DNA of 64,000 nt, from NCBI GenBank assembly GCA_031763025.1, contig JASSKH010000006.1, positions 7,313,691-7,377,690 of the forward strand. The letters run 5' to 3'. The position numbers were made by a program, and so were the translations under genes. This document shows positions 27,801 through 41,300 of this stretch, piece after piece. The notes under the pieces are model-generated. The model saw only the letters and a list, made by a program, of their open reading frames with translations. It was not told the DNA's origin and did no database searches. Source of the stretch: Macrocystis pyrifera. Taxonomy: Eukaryota; Sar; Phaeophyceae; Laminariales; Laminariaceae. Numbering within the stretch: the first letter of the stretch is position 1; every line of letters starts with the position of its first letter.

Positions 27801-28657
27801 AATCCGGGTACGTACGACATCCAGAGAAAAAAAAAGTGACGGCAACAGCTAATACCAGAGGACACGACTGTCAGAGCAATAGCAACACCACTAAGAGGCA
27901 TAAAATCCATGTGCGATACGCATATTTATACGTAAAGGACGGCCGTGGCCTTTTAGTTTCAGTCTTTACGAGGAAAACGACACGCAACGAACGGCACGAT
28001 CCGCCAACGCTGTCCTGAGCCCAATCCTTCCACGGTCCTTCCCTCCGCGTAATTACACAACCCTTGCCCTCCTTGTGTCGGAGATTACTATTATTTTTTT
28101 TTTTTTCGTAAAATATCGTAATTTTTTTTGTGCGTTTTCGGCTCTTCTCCGAAAATATCATTATTTTGTGCGTTTTTGTCGGCTCTACTCTCAAAATATC
28201 GTAATTTTGTGCGTTTTTGTCGGCTCTACTCTTAAAATATCGTAATTCTGTGCGTTTTTGTCGGCTCTACTCTCAAAATATCGTAATTTTGTGCGTTTTC
28301 GTCGGCTCTACTCTTAGAATATCGTAATTTTGTGCGTTTTTTGTCGGCTCCTCTTTTCGGCACTCATTTCGTCGGGAGATTCATTTTGTCAGCGCTCCTT
28401 AACTGTTTTCGGTCGGCGCCCACATTGTCCGTTCACTTTCTTTGTCGGAGCACCCTATTAACATTCTGTCACAAACCTTACCACAGGCATGATATTTTTT
28501 CGGAAACAAACAACCATTTTTTACCGCAACGCTCAACTTGTCTTTTAACACGTTTTTTTTTCTGTTTGTTGGAACTCCTCTCTTCGAAACCACATTTTTC
28601 GGGACTTCAAAAATCCGCGTGTCTCGAGTCGCACGGGTCGACAATCTAAATATCAAC

Positions 28658-28693
<36 letters not shown>

Positions 28694-29337
28694 TCCCCCC
28701 CTTCCCCGCTCCGCCTCGTTTTCCTCTCACCAGTCCAGTAGACTTCCGGCATCTTGAGATTCGTCGTTTCTGCTTACGCCCCCGGAATACCCTCCAACGG
28801 CTCTCGGGCTAGCCAGGAAGTTCGAGCACGAACCAGAGGGAGATAGTGCGGGGCTGAAGATGATGATGACCGTTGGGGCCAGGGGGAAAAAACGATAAAG
28901 GAAGAGCGTTTTTTGGCGGGAGAAGAAAAGAGATAGAGGGTGTGGGGTTTGGGATGCGGGGTGGAGAGTGGAAGATTTGGGGGGAAGGGGAGAAGGAGGG
29001 AGGAAGGGGAAACGGGGAGAGTGACGGGGAGTAGGACGAGAGAGAAGAGGGTGGGTGGTTTGGTAGGGAGAGAGGGGGGTGTACTGATTATCATGCATGG
29101 CCGTAGTCGTATGACCATAGACCCTCGCATCCCTACAATGCCGGGACGGAGCATGTCGGGTTTTCACCGACCAGGCAGACATTGCTTGCACCAAGCGCGA
29201 AGCGCCGTGAGGTGTCCGGCGAGTCGCATGAACGGTGAGCTGCATCCTACTAAGAACCGCTTGTGAGGCGGACTTGCATATGGATGACAGCTTCAATGAG
29301 TTAATTTAATTTCCGGCGTAGCCACTTCCAGAGACAG

Positions 29338-29382
<45 letters not shown>

Positions 29383-32300
29383 CGGAAAGGGAGAGGGCGA
29401 GGAGTAGGGATGAAGGAGAAAATTAATAAAGAGAGAGGCGTGACCACCAACCATAAGTCAGGCCGGGTCAACGTGCTCCCGCGCGCGCGCGCCCGAGGGA
29501 GCAGCACCAGCTGGTTCTGCTGTCGAAGCGGGAGCGACGGGTTGAATTGACTGATACACGACACGTGTTTTGGTTATAAGGAAATGTTACGACCCTGACC
29601 ATTTTAGGATTGCGGTCTCGTTAAGGCGACTAACCACTCAAGTTCTAAATAGTTTGTCCCCCAAGAACGGAGCTGTGGTGCTGACAGGGTTAAGCTAATG
29701 TTCTCCCAATCCACCGGAGGACAGAATATGACGATTTTTTTTTTTAATATTGCAGCTTCTACGAAAACATGACCAAAAGCACGCATCTGTTGGGGTCATC
29801 GGGGCTGGGGGTTAACTTGAGAGTGCCCCTACGGTACGATATATACATGCTGCGCGAATGATCTCACTCCGGATTCAAGTAGATCGTCTGTGGAGGACAG
29901 GGTACGTGGATACCGCCAATCTCCGATCACAATCTCCGATCACGAATGCCCACCATGACGATATTTTAACCAACGTCCGGTCTACGAGATCCGCCATCAA
30001 TGATGGACCTTCATAATGGTTGACGTTAGGTCCATGAAGTCCGAACGCGCCAGGGAGAAAAGGGTCCTTCGGAGGAGGACACGCACTCTCACAGTTTCTA
30101 TAAGTTCTCTCCTTGCGAGACGCGAGGGAGGCTTGCGGAGGCACCTCCTTGCCACATATCACGAAAGAAAACGTGCACATCAAGGCCTCGGCCAACCCCG
30201 TCCAAGACGAAGACAAGGCCGACACCACCAACGGAGGCACCCGAAATATATGTCCCCCCGAAACATCGTTTCCAAATGTAAATACACACTCACGCCTTCG
30301 TACTATATGTACACACATCGAATACTTGCCGCTTTGCATAAAAAAATGCCTTATGCGGCGCGTGGTGGGTGGGACCACAAGTAAACAAACCACCCCCCCC
30401 TGTCTTCTCAACATATACCACCCAGCTAAAGTACACCCAACGACCACCAACAACACTTCGTGTCTCGCATGCCCCCCGCCCCCCACCCTCCGCCTTCGCA
30501 CACACGCTCGCACGCACGCACCTGACGGCCTCCACACTTGGAACTCCCCTGGAGCCGGATACAGAAATCTTCGGGGGCCTGATGGGCGACGCCGCAGTCG
30601 ACGGGCCGGTTTCACCCCCCCCGCCAACCCCCCCCTCTGTCGCCCCTTCTTCTCCGGCCCGGTCACTCCCTCCCCCACCACAATCTCTACCCCCCACCCC
30701 CACTCCCACCCCAACCCCCAACCACTACCCCCCACCCCGAGAGCACATGCCACTGTCGTTGCTCGCCGCCTTTGGGAAGGCGTTGCGTCGCTCACGGTCC
30801 CGGCAGCCGTCCCCTCCAATCCACCACCACCACTACCACCGCCGATTACTTTTCCAACACCTCGGCGGAAGCTGGAGTGACGACGTCGCCGGGGGGGCGG
30901 TGGGGTACGACTGTTGCCATTGTCGCCGGAGGAGGAGGAGGAAATTGCCGCGGAAGAAGAAGGGGACCGGGAAGGAGAGGAGGAAGAGAGGAGGAGGGAG
31001 GAGGGGAGGAGGGTGAGGAGGACGAGGAGGAGGAGGAGGAGGAGGAGGAGGAGGAGGAGGAAGAGGAGGAGGATCCACCGCCGCCGCTTCCGCCGGAGTT
31101 TAGTGCCGACAGCGACTGCATCGCGTCAGAGACGAACATGACCTGAAGTTGACAGAACAAAACGTAACATCGTTCGGGTGTTTCGTTAGAGTCCGGCACG
31201 CACAGCACAGCGGGCCCGGAACAAATAAGTTATTGGGGTGGGTGTTTCGGTGGGTGGATGGGTGGGTGAGGGAGTAGGCTTTTTTTTTTGTTGTTCTTGC
31301 TTACTCGATTGTTGTTGATTGCTTTTATTTGCCGAACAGACTGGTGCGGGTTGTTACTCAGTGTAGCGGCAGCGTTCGAGGGGCGGGGGGGGGGGGGGAG
31401 GGGCGGAAGAGTCAGTCAAGATAGTAATATTGTTCATTCCTGCTTTTTTTGTTCGACTCCTTAACCCCTTGGGTACGGTAATCTCTTTATTGTGACAAAC
31501 TGCTTGAGAATAGTTTATTCGTTTTTGCAATAGATTTTAAAAGGGCTGATGATAACCGCACCCATGGTTCGGGATTAAACTACTGTACGTGGAAATAGGA
31601 ACAGAACCACAGGGCCCTGTTGACGGCGTTCGCGGGCAGCAATATAAGCAGTGTCATGCTTCTGTGCGCGTGTCGTAAGCTTGTTGCATTGGGGTATTCC
31701 AGATGCAACAGCAGCGATTATAGCACCCCAGCGATCGACGCTGAAATCGTCATTTTTCCTTCTTTTTTGCCTCTCTGAAGTCCGAAAAGAGTTAACCTAA
31801 GTTAGCCGTGTGCTTTTGTGCGTATCGACCACAAAGAATGGGCGAAATCGACCAACGAAAAGAAGAGGATTGCCAAAAAGCCGACGCCTCCACCCACCGT
31901 GGAAATACTTAATTTCAGTGTGTAAAACGCAATAATTTTCGAGCGCATAACGCTGGAAATCGCGAAGTGAATCTCCAACTGAAACTTCAGGTACGTCTTG
32001 AAACCTAATCCGTCAACGTGGTGATCAGCTCTTCGTTTATATTGGAATTAAAAGAGGTGAAGTCGCCGAAATACTTTTTTGGGGGGGAAATTCCAAGCAA
32101 CGCAGGCGAAACTCCAGGGCGTGAGATGTATTAGGTACAAACATCTGACCACCACGTTGGTTGGGTGCTGTGGCTTCGAGGAAAAAAAACTGCTTTATTT
32201 CATAGCGCTGCAGCGGAGGGCTGCGTCTTTGAAAATCGCATTTATGGGGAAGAAACGCATAAAAGGCACAAGCGTCGCATGGGCCATGGTCATGAGTAAA

Positions 32301-35300
32301 GAAGGCAGCCGCGAAACGAAATGCAACCGCTTGCGAGGAGAGGACCGGAGGCGACACCATCCAAAAAACGGCGGGGCGTGAAAGGAGTGACAGATCGCGG
32401 CGCGCAGATGGTGCTGTTCATTTTGGGTATTTACGCTTCGTGCAGTAATAGCATGATGTACCTGGTATGATTCGTTTCGTGCCGGTATTTTATGGCAGGT
32501 ATAAATTTACCAGATATCAAGTACGTGCAACTTGCCCGAGCCCTCCGTGCTCAAGCCCCAGCCTTTCGCGGTCGCGGGCCAGCCCACCGCGCTCGGGCCT
32601 GAGACCGAGCCCTCCACGCTCGAGCCCGAGCCTTCCGCACTCTAGCCCCTATCCTCCACGCCTGAGCCCAAGCCTACTCTTCTTCTTGCAACCCTTCTGT
32701 CGAACCGCGAACATGACTTCTTGGGTACAAGTATTGTATCCTGTACATGACATAAATATACCGGTTAGTTTGTTGTGCTGGTCTATACGTGCGTGCTCGT
32801 TAATCTTTACAGCAGACTCTGCAGCACTTCCGCACAGCTATTCTGTTTATGTGCTTGACATTTCGCTTTGCTTTGATTGTTTACTACTGCAAGAACGTCC
32901 ACAGCCATGTTTTTGGCCCCAAACATTACAAAATGCGCAGATCTGACAGTAGGACATAAAAAGGGGTCGATTAATTAACACCGACTTCAACCCGCCCCGC
33001 TCAGCTCACAACCACTACATACTAAAGTATAATATAACTCACCACGCCATCTCGTATCTCCAGCGTCCACACCAGCCGCAGCGCATCCAAGACGATCAAG
33101 TTTGTCGCCCTGCTGGCTCTAACACCGCCCACACGTCCACCCCCCGAGGACGGCGAGATCTGAGATTTAGACACCGGTGACGACGGCGGTGCCGGCGTCG
33201 CCGATTGCCTTGAGACATCCGCGGCACCCTTCTCTTCCGACAACCTTTCCCCCGCCGGCTTCGCCTGAGAAAGAAACCGCGGTCGCGGTGGTAGCGGGGG
33301 CGGCGACTTCGACCGTGCCCGTCGCACACCCCCCAGCTTCCGGCTGCCTTCGCCTCCAACGCTGGCGGGAGCGCTCGTGGCTCGCGGTATTCCTTCCACG
33401 GGGGCCCTTGCGGCGCTCGGCGTGGTAGCCGCGACTGCTGCGCCTGCGTCGCCAGTGGTGTGAGCGATGTTCGGGGCGGTCGGCGAACAGCCAAGGGCCA
33501 GGTTTTCTTCTGCCGTGTTCCACGATGTATGTTCTCCGGGAGACACCGTGCCTCGTCCTCCTTCTTCGTGTGATTTCCCTCCAGCTTTTCCTGGTGCCGA
33601 CTCACCCTCGGCCGCTTCGGGATACCCAGCGTCACCATCGCCGCCATCACCACCACCACCATCACTGCTACCGCCGCTCTCGCCACCGCCTTCAAGGCTG
33701 TCAACCCCCGTCTTGGAAGGGCTGCTTTGCTGCGGCCCACGCTGCCTCTCCGGCGTCGCGCAGACCGGTAGTACCAACAGGGGCAACGCAGGATGAAGGT
33801 CGTCGTCCGGCAGGGATCTCGCATCAGAGGTTGAGCCGTTCCCTCCCTTGCCGTGAACAGTGACAGGGATAGAATCCGCGACCGCTGCTGCCCTCCTGCG
33901 GGCATCAACCGCTGCTACCGCCTTGCGGGCATCAACGGGCGGTTGGACTCCACCCTCTTTCCCTAACGGCCAGTGCCGACGGCGCTGTGAGGAAGCCTTC
34001 GGAAACACGGACGCGGTGACTGACACCGGTGTCACGCGCGATGACCCCGTCCCAGCCGCTGCTGCCGCTGCTGCCGCTGCTGCGGCGGTTTCCGTCGCCG
34101 CCGCTGCGGTTGCTGCCGCCGCCACCGCCGCCGCCGCCGCCGCTGCCGCTGCTGTGCCCCGCTTGCGAAACACCAGCTGCTCCGCCCTGAGGATGGCGGT
34201 GTCGTCCGCGGCCCCGGTGAGGGACCTATCTAGCGAGGCGAATAGCTCCGTGCTATTTTCATGTCGACCGAACGCCTTGTTTGATCGTGGTGAGTCGTCG
34301 TTGCGAATAGAGAGGAGGGGAGGGGGGGAGGTACTCATGAAAGTGCATGGCCGTAGTCATACGACCATAGACGCTCGCATTCCTACAACACAGGGACGGA
34401 GCACCTCGGGCTTTCAACGACCAGGCAGACAGTGCTTGCACCAAGCGCGAAGCACTGAGGTGTTGGGGCGAGTCGCATGTAGAGTGAGCTGCATCGTAGT
34501 GAAAACCGCTTGGAGGCGAACTGTCGTGCGGTTGATAACAGCGTCAAATTAATTGTTTTTTTTTTTTGCTGTGACCACTTCTAGAGAGAAGGGGGAGGGC
34601 GGGGTTGACGGTGAAGACGAAGTGGTTTCGGAAGCTTCCAGTATAGTACAGTACAGCACAGCACAGTACAATACAGCAAAAAATAGCACAGCACAGCGCA
34701 ATACAGTGTCATAACAGTACTGTGGCGCGTGGCGGACCGTGGGGCAATCAGGGGGTATTCAGCACCATTCACGCAAAAGACACTTTGGGGTGCTGGGATG
34801 AAGGTACAGGTACTGGCGAGGTACTGAGAGAGTACTGGCAACATCACCAGTACTGCTGTAACACCGCTGTGAACAAAAACGCTACGTAGGAGAACGGCAT
34901 TTCTGGGCACCGGAAGGCCTGTGCCGGCAGTATATAGTATACCAGGCACCCGGTAATGGTCTGAGTGCGTGGGGGCGGTCCATCAAGCGTTGAAACCACG
35001 GTCTGCTAGCCTCTTCGGCTGTGAACTACAGCTTGAAAAACAACACACAATCGTCCGCGCGCGCGCTCTCGCGCTCTCTTCCCACTCTACACGCCGTCCG
35101 AGTTTTGTCAGAGCCTCACCTTGCTAGAGCTCGCGGTGGCTGGAGAGGGGAGGGCGTCTCCTGTTGATGGGGACGACAGGCGCCGGCCAATCCACATGCG
35201 AGACAGGCGGCGCCCCGTGGTAGGAGGGGACGGAAGCAAGTCATCCCCTCCGTCGCCGTCATCGCCGTCATCCCCGCTCGACGCGTCACGAGCGATGTGG

Positions 35301-38300
35301 AGCCTGGACAATCGAATGTCCTTAAGGCACAGCTCCAGATCGTTTCCACCATCGCCGCCGCCGCTGCCGCCACTGACACTACTGTTGACACCGCCGGTGC
35401 TACTGCCGCCGCTGCCGCCGCCGCCGCCGCCACTACCGCTGCCACTGCTGCCACCGTTGCCACCGGCGGTGCTGCTCCGGCAGCCGCTGATACCATCGCC
35501 GCTTGTGTCGATAGCCATGTTGTCGTCATTCATGGCAAATGTTGTAGAGAAGTAAGTGCTTTATTCACGGCAGGGTGGGGGAGGGGGGCGGGGGAAGAAG
35601 GCGTGGGGGGTCAGAGCGTCTCGGGTATACGCCACGATCAAATAAACCCACATTAGAGAAGAAGGTTGGTAGAGAGACGCTTGGCGCATTGGGGGACGCT
35701 TGGTTCGATAGAAACTGGCTGACGGATAAGGAGGTGGGTGGGGAGAGGTTGGGTGGGGGGTGTTCCGGGAGAGAGAAGGCATGCGCGGCCTAGCAACGGT
35801 ATTATGTTGGGGTACGATGCAGAAACGAAGTCATACGCCCTGGTATGCATGAAGCGCTCGCTCGTTTTTTTAATTTTGTCACGGAAGTCACGGTGCCATC
35901 CAGAGCCCGTGTGCTGTGATATCTTTTCCTTGTGGACGAACTGCTGTACAACACGTACCCATCGCAATCCGGATTTTGATATTTGGAAAGCCGAAAATCC
36001 AGGTCGCACCATTAATTTCAGTAGATGCAGCGAGCACTACCTACAACAAATACCGCTAGCGATAGACATAGCAACAACTCCACCGCAATATATTATTCCG
36101 TTCCGAAGCGAGGCAACGATTGCGGATCAATCGATCAACCAATCAACCAACTAATCAACTAACTATCCAACCAACCAACTAACCAAACCAACCAATCAAC
36201 ACACCTGTCGATGTCCAAAACGAAACCGTCGCGGTTCGCTGCACCCCTCCAAGTCGCCAAGGCGAACCGGCGCACCGCCGCCGACGCCTGGACGGACTTC
36301 ACGAGAGTGCCGAGCCCGCCACCTTCGGGTGCCACCGAATCAACCCCCCTTGCCTCGTCCCCTTCCCCCTCCCCTATCGCCGATGTTTCGCTGCCGCCAG
36401 CTTCTGCCGTCGGCGTTGCTAGGTCTACATCGTAAGCCTCGCCACGTCGAAGAGAGCTCGGCGAGGGCCGAGTCGACGCCGGGCCGTCGTCGACGGCGGC
36501 GACCGCGACCGCAGCGGGGGGGGAGGGCAGAGGCATGAACCAAGGGAGGAGATCGAGACGAATGGCGACCCACAAGCCTTGACGGAAGACGTGTAGTGTC
36601 TGATGGCCCTGTGTTTGGGGAGGAGGGGAAGGAGGGAAATAAGAGGGGGTTGGGGCACGCGATGCGGGATCGGGGGTGGAGCCGTCTCACCCGGTGTTGG
36701 CGGTGGTGGCCTATCTTGTTAAAGGGTAGACGCGTTCAACAGTAAGTCGCCCAATTGAGAGCAGTCTGGTCGCTCATACGTGCTTGGTGGCGAGGCGCCA
36801 GAAAATGCAAACGCAAAATTGACGACTAAAAATCGACCATATGGTCCATACTCGTGCTACCGGTGCGCGTCGTCGTCATAATTTTCAGAAGGCGGGGCGT
36901 TTTTTTCGTATGTTCCGAACCCGTTTACCGGCATGATTCTTCCGGGGTTCTCGAAAAACCCAACCCCCGCCCCCCACTTTCCGCAAACGGCATCGAGAAA
37001 CCGAAACACACCTGCGTGCCGAACGACCTTTCGGGGCAGGACGCAGGTCCGTCGAGGTTGGTGAGGTCATTGTCGGCGTCTCCTTCCGGTTGAACCCTCT
37101 CGTCGTCTGGGTCTCCGTAAGGGTCTTCCTCCACTTGAATGGTGAGCTGTCTCATCGCCGACTGCGGGTCATCCCCTCCTCCACCCGCCTCCAACTCGAC
37201 ACCACCACCGATATCATCGTTGCTTCTGCTGTCGTTACCACCGGCGCCGCCACCGCCACCGTCACCGCAGCCACCACCACCGTCGCGATCGCCTTCGTTG
37301 CCGTTGCGGTCCAACACCCCGTCAGTTCCGGTCCTCGACCGCCCGAACAGCCTCTCCGCGAAGAACCCGCGCCCTCCTCCTCTCCCGCTGAAGCCGAAGC
37401 CCCATCGTCCTCCGGCGCAGTCCGATTCGGAGCGTCGGTGGCGGTGGCGTCGAGTTCCACTTCCATCGCCACCACCGCCACCACTGTCACCGCCTCCACC
37501 GTGACCCTCCGCTGGTTCCCTTGTCAACGCGCGCGGCCTGCTGACTCTGACATTGTCGCCAACGTCATCGCCACCGCCTCCACCGCCGCCACGGCTGCCA
37601 CCACCACCGCTGCCGCCGCCATTGGTGAACCCTCTTTCCCGATTGGCTGCTGCGTCAGGGGTGACGGCGGCCGCCGCCGCAGCTTCTCCCCCACCTCGGT
37701 CGCCAGCGTTTTCGGGTGCAATTTTGATCGCCACCTTGAGCGTCAGCCCGGTGGCGCGGTAGGGTGTCCACATGTCGCCGGCTTCGATAGCACTTGCGAT
37801 GATGCCTCCCCCGGCCCCTGGCAGGCGGTAAACCTGTTCTGATGCCACCACATCCGGTGCTGCCGCGGCTTCTGCTGCTGCTGTCTCCGCCGCCGTGGCC
37901 GCTGCCGATGCTACCGCCCCCACAACCGCTGCCGCCCTCGCCGGTCCTAGAAGCGCTACATGTGAAGTCGATGCCAAAGAAGCGCCGCTACCTGCTACAG
38001 TCGGCGCCGCCGCCGCCGCCGCCGGTTAGCATGGTTTCCAAGTGGTGGCTGTTAGGCCCGCCGGGCCCCTGGCACGTCCACCCGAAGTCGATCACTACGG
38101 TAGCGTCGGAGACGAAGGCGACGCTGTCGATGGGCGCGGCAATCATGGGAGGCAACGAGCGAAACAAACGTTTGTCGGTAGGGGTGGGGTAGGGGCGGAT
38201 CGGGGCCTACAAATATGTAAAGGGTTCGGCGGCTGCGGGAAGAGGGCGGAAAGGAGGGGGTGTGCTCATTGTCATGCATGGCCGTAGTTGTATCACCGTG

Positions 38301-41300
38301 GAAGGGGGTTGGCCATAGCCGAACCCTTTTTTAGTGTTCCAATAGAGTTGCTAGGTTAGCATCACCGGTTTCAACACAGCTTGCATCTGATGCACACAGC
38401 ATGGTCGTAAATATTGGGTAGGGGGGGGGGGGGTGGGGGGTATGAAGAAGCTGCCACATCGCCTCGGGGAGGGGTTATGTTGCATCGAGTTCGTCTCTGT
38501 GAATATGGAGTACGGGGTACTATTAGATATTTGGAAGCGCCGCTTAGTTGCTCGAGTCCGCTGTGGACCGAGAGAGGCGACCCTGGTCGCAATCCTTTCT
38601 CACGGCATCAGCACCAGCCCCACTGACCGCTGCACCGCGGCCGTTATTGACACGTGCTTGGTTTCTTCTAACTTCCGCCAAATGATCAATCAAATAAACG
38701 GTGCAAGTTCCAGGGCCGAGCGTTGCGCGAGCCAGATGTGTCCTCCCACGCGCGCGCGCGCGACAAGAACCTCCGTCGTTTATTTACGTATACAACGGTA
38801 CCAGGTATACAACACACCGTCCGGAAGTTAAGGAACGCCTGGGTGTGAATGTGAATACACAAATGACCCTTACATTTACGGACAGAGAGAGTATATGTTT
38901 TGGCCTGCAGTAGAAACGAAAACAATATGAGCCGGCCGTTTAAGGAAAAATGACGCCGACTAACCCCACGAAGGTTTAGCTTTTTCAGCCATTTCTTTCG
39001 CACGAAATACAAACAGACCAGATGTACGGCCAAAGGTCCCGCACCCGCCTGCTCCTAACCCCCGTCCGTCCGTAGAGACCACGCAAACACACCTGTGCCG
39101 CGACCCGAACGGATTTAACGGGGCCTCGAATGCCCCGCTTCCCCCACCGCCACCGCCACCGCTGACGCCGCCGCCACCACCGCCGCCGCCGGAAGTGTAA
39201 TCAGGACCATTCCACCTCCCTCCCCCCACCCCTGAGCCAAACATCCCGGATGACGGGCAGCGACGATGACGCCGCTGGCGCTGCCGCTGGACCGGTGTGG
39301 ATAGAGGGAAGAAAGCGCCTGCTGTTTCCGGGGCGGTGCTTGGGTTGACGGCGGCAAGGGTGGTGGCGGTGGTAGAGGAGTTCCTGTCTTGTTGCGGAGG
39401 GGATGCAGACGGAGACTTTCGACGAAATCCGCCGTGGGAGGAGTGGTGACGGGATGGGGTGCCCTGCACACCACCACCACCGCCGTCACCGCCTCCTCCA
39501 CCGCCACCGCAGCCGTCAACGCCGTCAAGGCCGTCGTTGCTGGCGTTGGTGTCGCCGCGGCGGTGATCTGCGGAGGCGCGCAGGTGTAGTAGGCATGCAT
39601 GTTAAAAAAAACTAAACGAACCAAGGGAGTGTTTATACGTTGACCATCGGGGTATTGAGGCATTGAAATACTTGAAAGTATTGAGACGCTGAGGTTTTTT
39701 ATGTGTTGGAACGTAATACCATTAAAATACCAAAGGTACCAGGTGCGATATAATGCGATACAATATTTTCAAACACTATGCTTTGAGTACGACACATTGA
39801 AATGGGATAAGGGTATTGAATACGACACGTTAACGTACGACGCATACACTCGTATTGAAATGACCACTGTCAGCACACATAAAACCGATACGATATGGTA
39901 CGAACCTGTTGAAAAGCCAATGCCGAACAATAAAAACTACTGCTCGTACGGTGCCGCGTACCGGCACTCGCCCAAATTAGTACCCCCCCCACCCCCCGAA
40001 ACCCTGCAAGGTTACCGCCTACTTGTAGGGAGAAACTGGCCGTGAACTCACCCTCGTCTACGAGCTCCGTCTCAAGCAAGGCCTCCACCGTCTTCGCCGG
40101 GGTTGAGAGCAGAGCGCGCTGCAGGTTAAGGTCCAGGTGTCCAAGGGAGTAGGCCACCTTTTTCACCGCGAGGCAAATGCAGTGCAGGGGGGGAAGGGGG
40201 GGTCGTGGTACGCATTTGGTATTACCAGGTACGACAATAAGAACTTAGGAGGAGGACCTGCACGAGTACGTGCGAAGAGCGGAGTAAAAAAGTAATCAGA
40301 ATCAGAAGCTCTCGTTTTCTTCACGCCAACATAAGAATATGTCTGGGAAAGATACATATGTTCCTGCAAAGGTGTTTCGACTCAAGCCTGTCTTATGGCG
40401 GCAACGGGGGTGGTGGTGGCGACGACTTGATGTGATAAACAACACCAACAAAAACAACAACAATAACATCAACGGTTACAGCTAGAGCGCTTTTCGTCTC
40501 AATTGCCCCAAGGTGAAAAACAAGTATCAACACTGTTTCAACCCGTAGGACAATGTTTGAGTCGCGTACTTTAGCTTGTCTCTCACCCCACCCCCAACGC
40601 CCCCCTTCTCCGGCACCTGTAATAAGAAATATATCACGAGGCCTCAAATGTAAGTACCTCCTCACCCCCCCCGTTGCGTGCATGATATCGAGTACACCCC
40701 CCCCCCCCCCCCCCCGCGCCTGTTACCCGCCCTTCACATCCCCTCCCCCCCCCCCCCCCCCCCTTCCCGTCTCCCTCCCCTCCTATTCCGTCTCGAAAGC
40801 AATACGTAATGAATGGTAAAATGACTAAAGCGAGCAACAAATGAGTACACCCCCATCCCCTCCGCACTCTGACCCCCCCGCTCTGTCTCGAAAGGGATGC
40901 GTGGTCAATGGTTGAATGACTAAGGCAAGCAACAAATGAGTACCCGCCCCCCCCCCCCCCCCCAACCCCCCCCCCCCTCCTTTGTTTCCACGCCAACCCC
41001 TCTCGACCCCCCTCGTTTTTACCTTAGCGTTGGCGATCAGCAGCCTCAAAGTCGCTTTCAGTGCGTTCGGCGAGGGGCCGAGAAGCAGGGTTACCTCCAC
41101 GTTCCTCGCGGAGAGCGATACCTTCCCGTGTATCATAGATCTGTGGTGGTGGCGACGATGACGACGGTGGCGCAGTGGTTTCGAGTGAAGTATGTTCCTT
41201 CTGGCGAAGCGCGTCGAAAGAAGCACGCCCGTAGCAGACAGAGAGAAGTTTCCCGGACAGCCACTACTACTGCTGTCGGCGGTCGGCGGAGTTGTTTATT

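Noticed and set aside
28125-28345. CRISPR-like array
   Set aside because: Units are directly abutting, with no unique spacers; it is an ordinary minisatellite.
33096-33908. Arg/Pro-rich overlapping frames of 118-270 residues
   Set aside because: Shadow frames of exon 19.
36925-37977. One continuous 350-residue exon including [17 protein letters not shown]
   Set aside because: The stretch above about 37,936 conflicts with exon 15's frame and phase; only the lower part holds family motifs.
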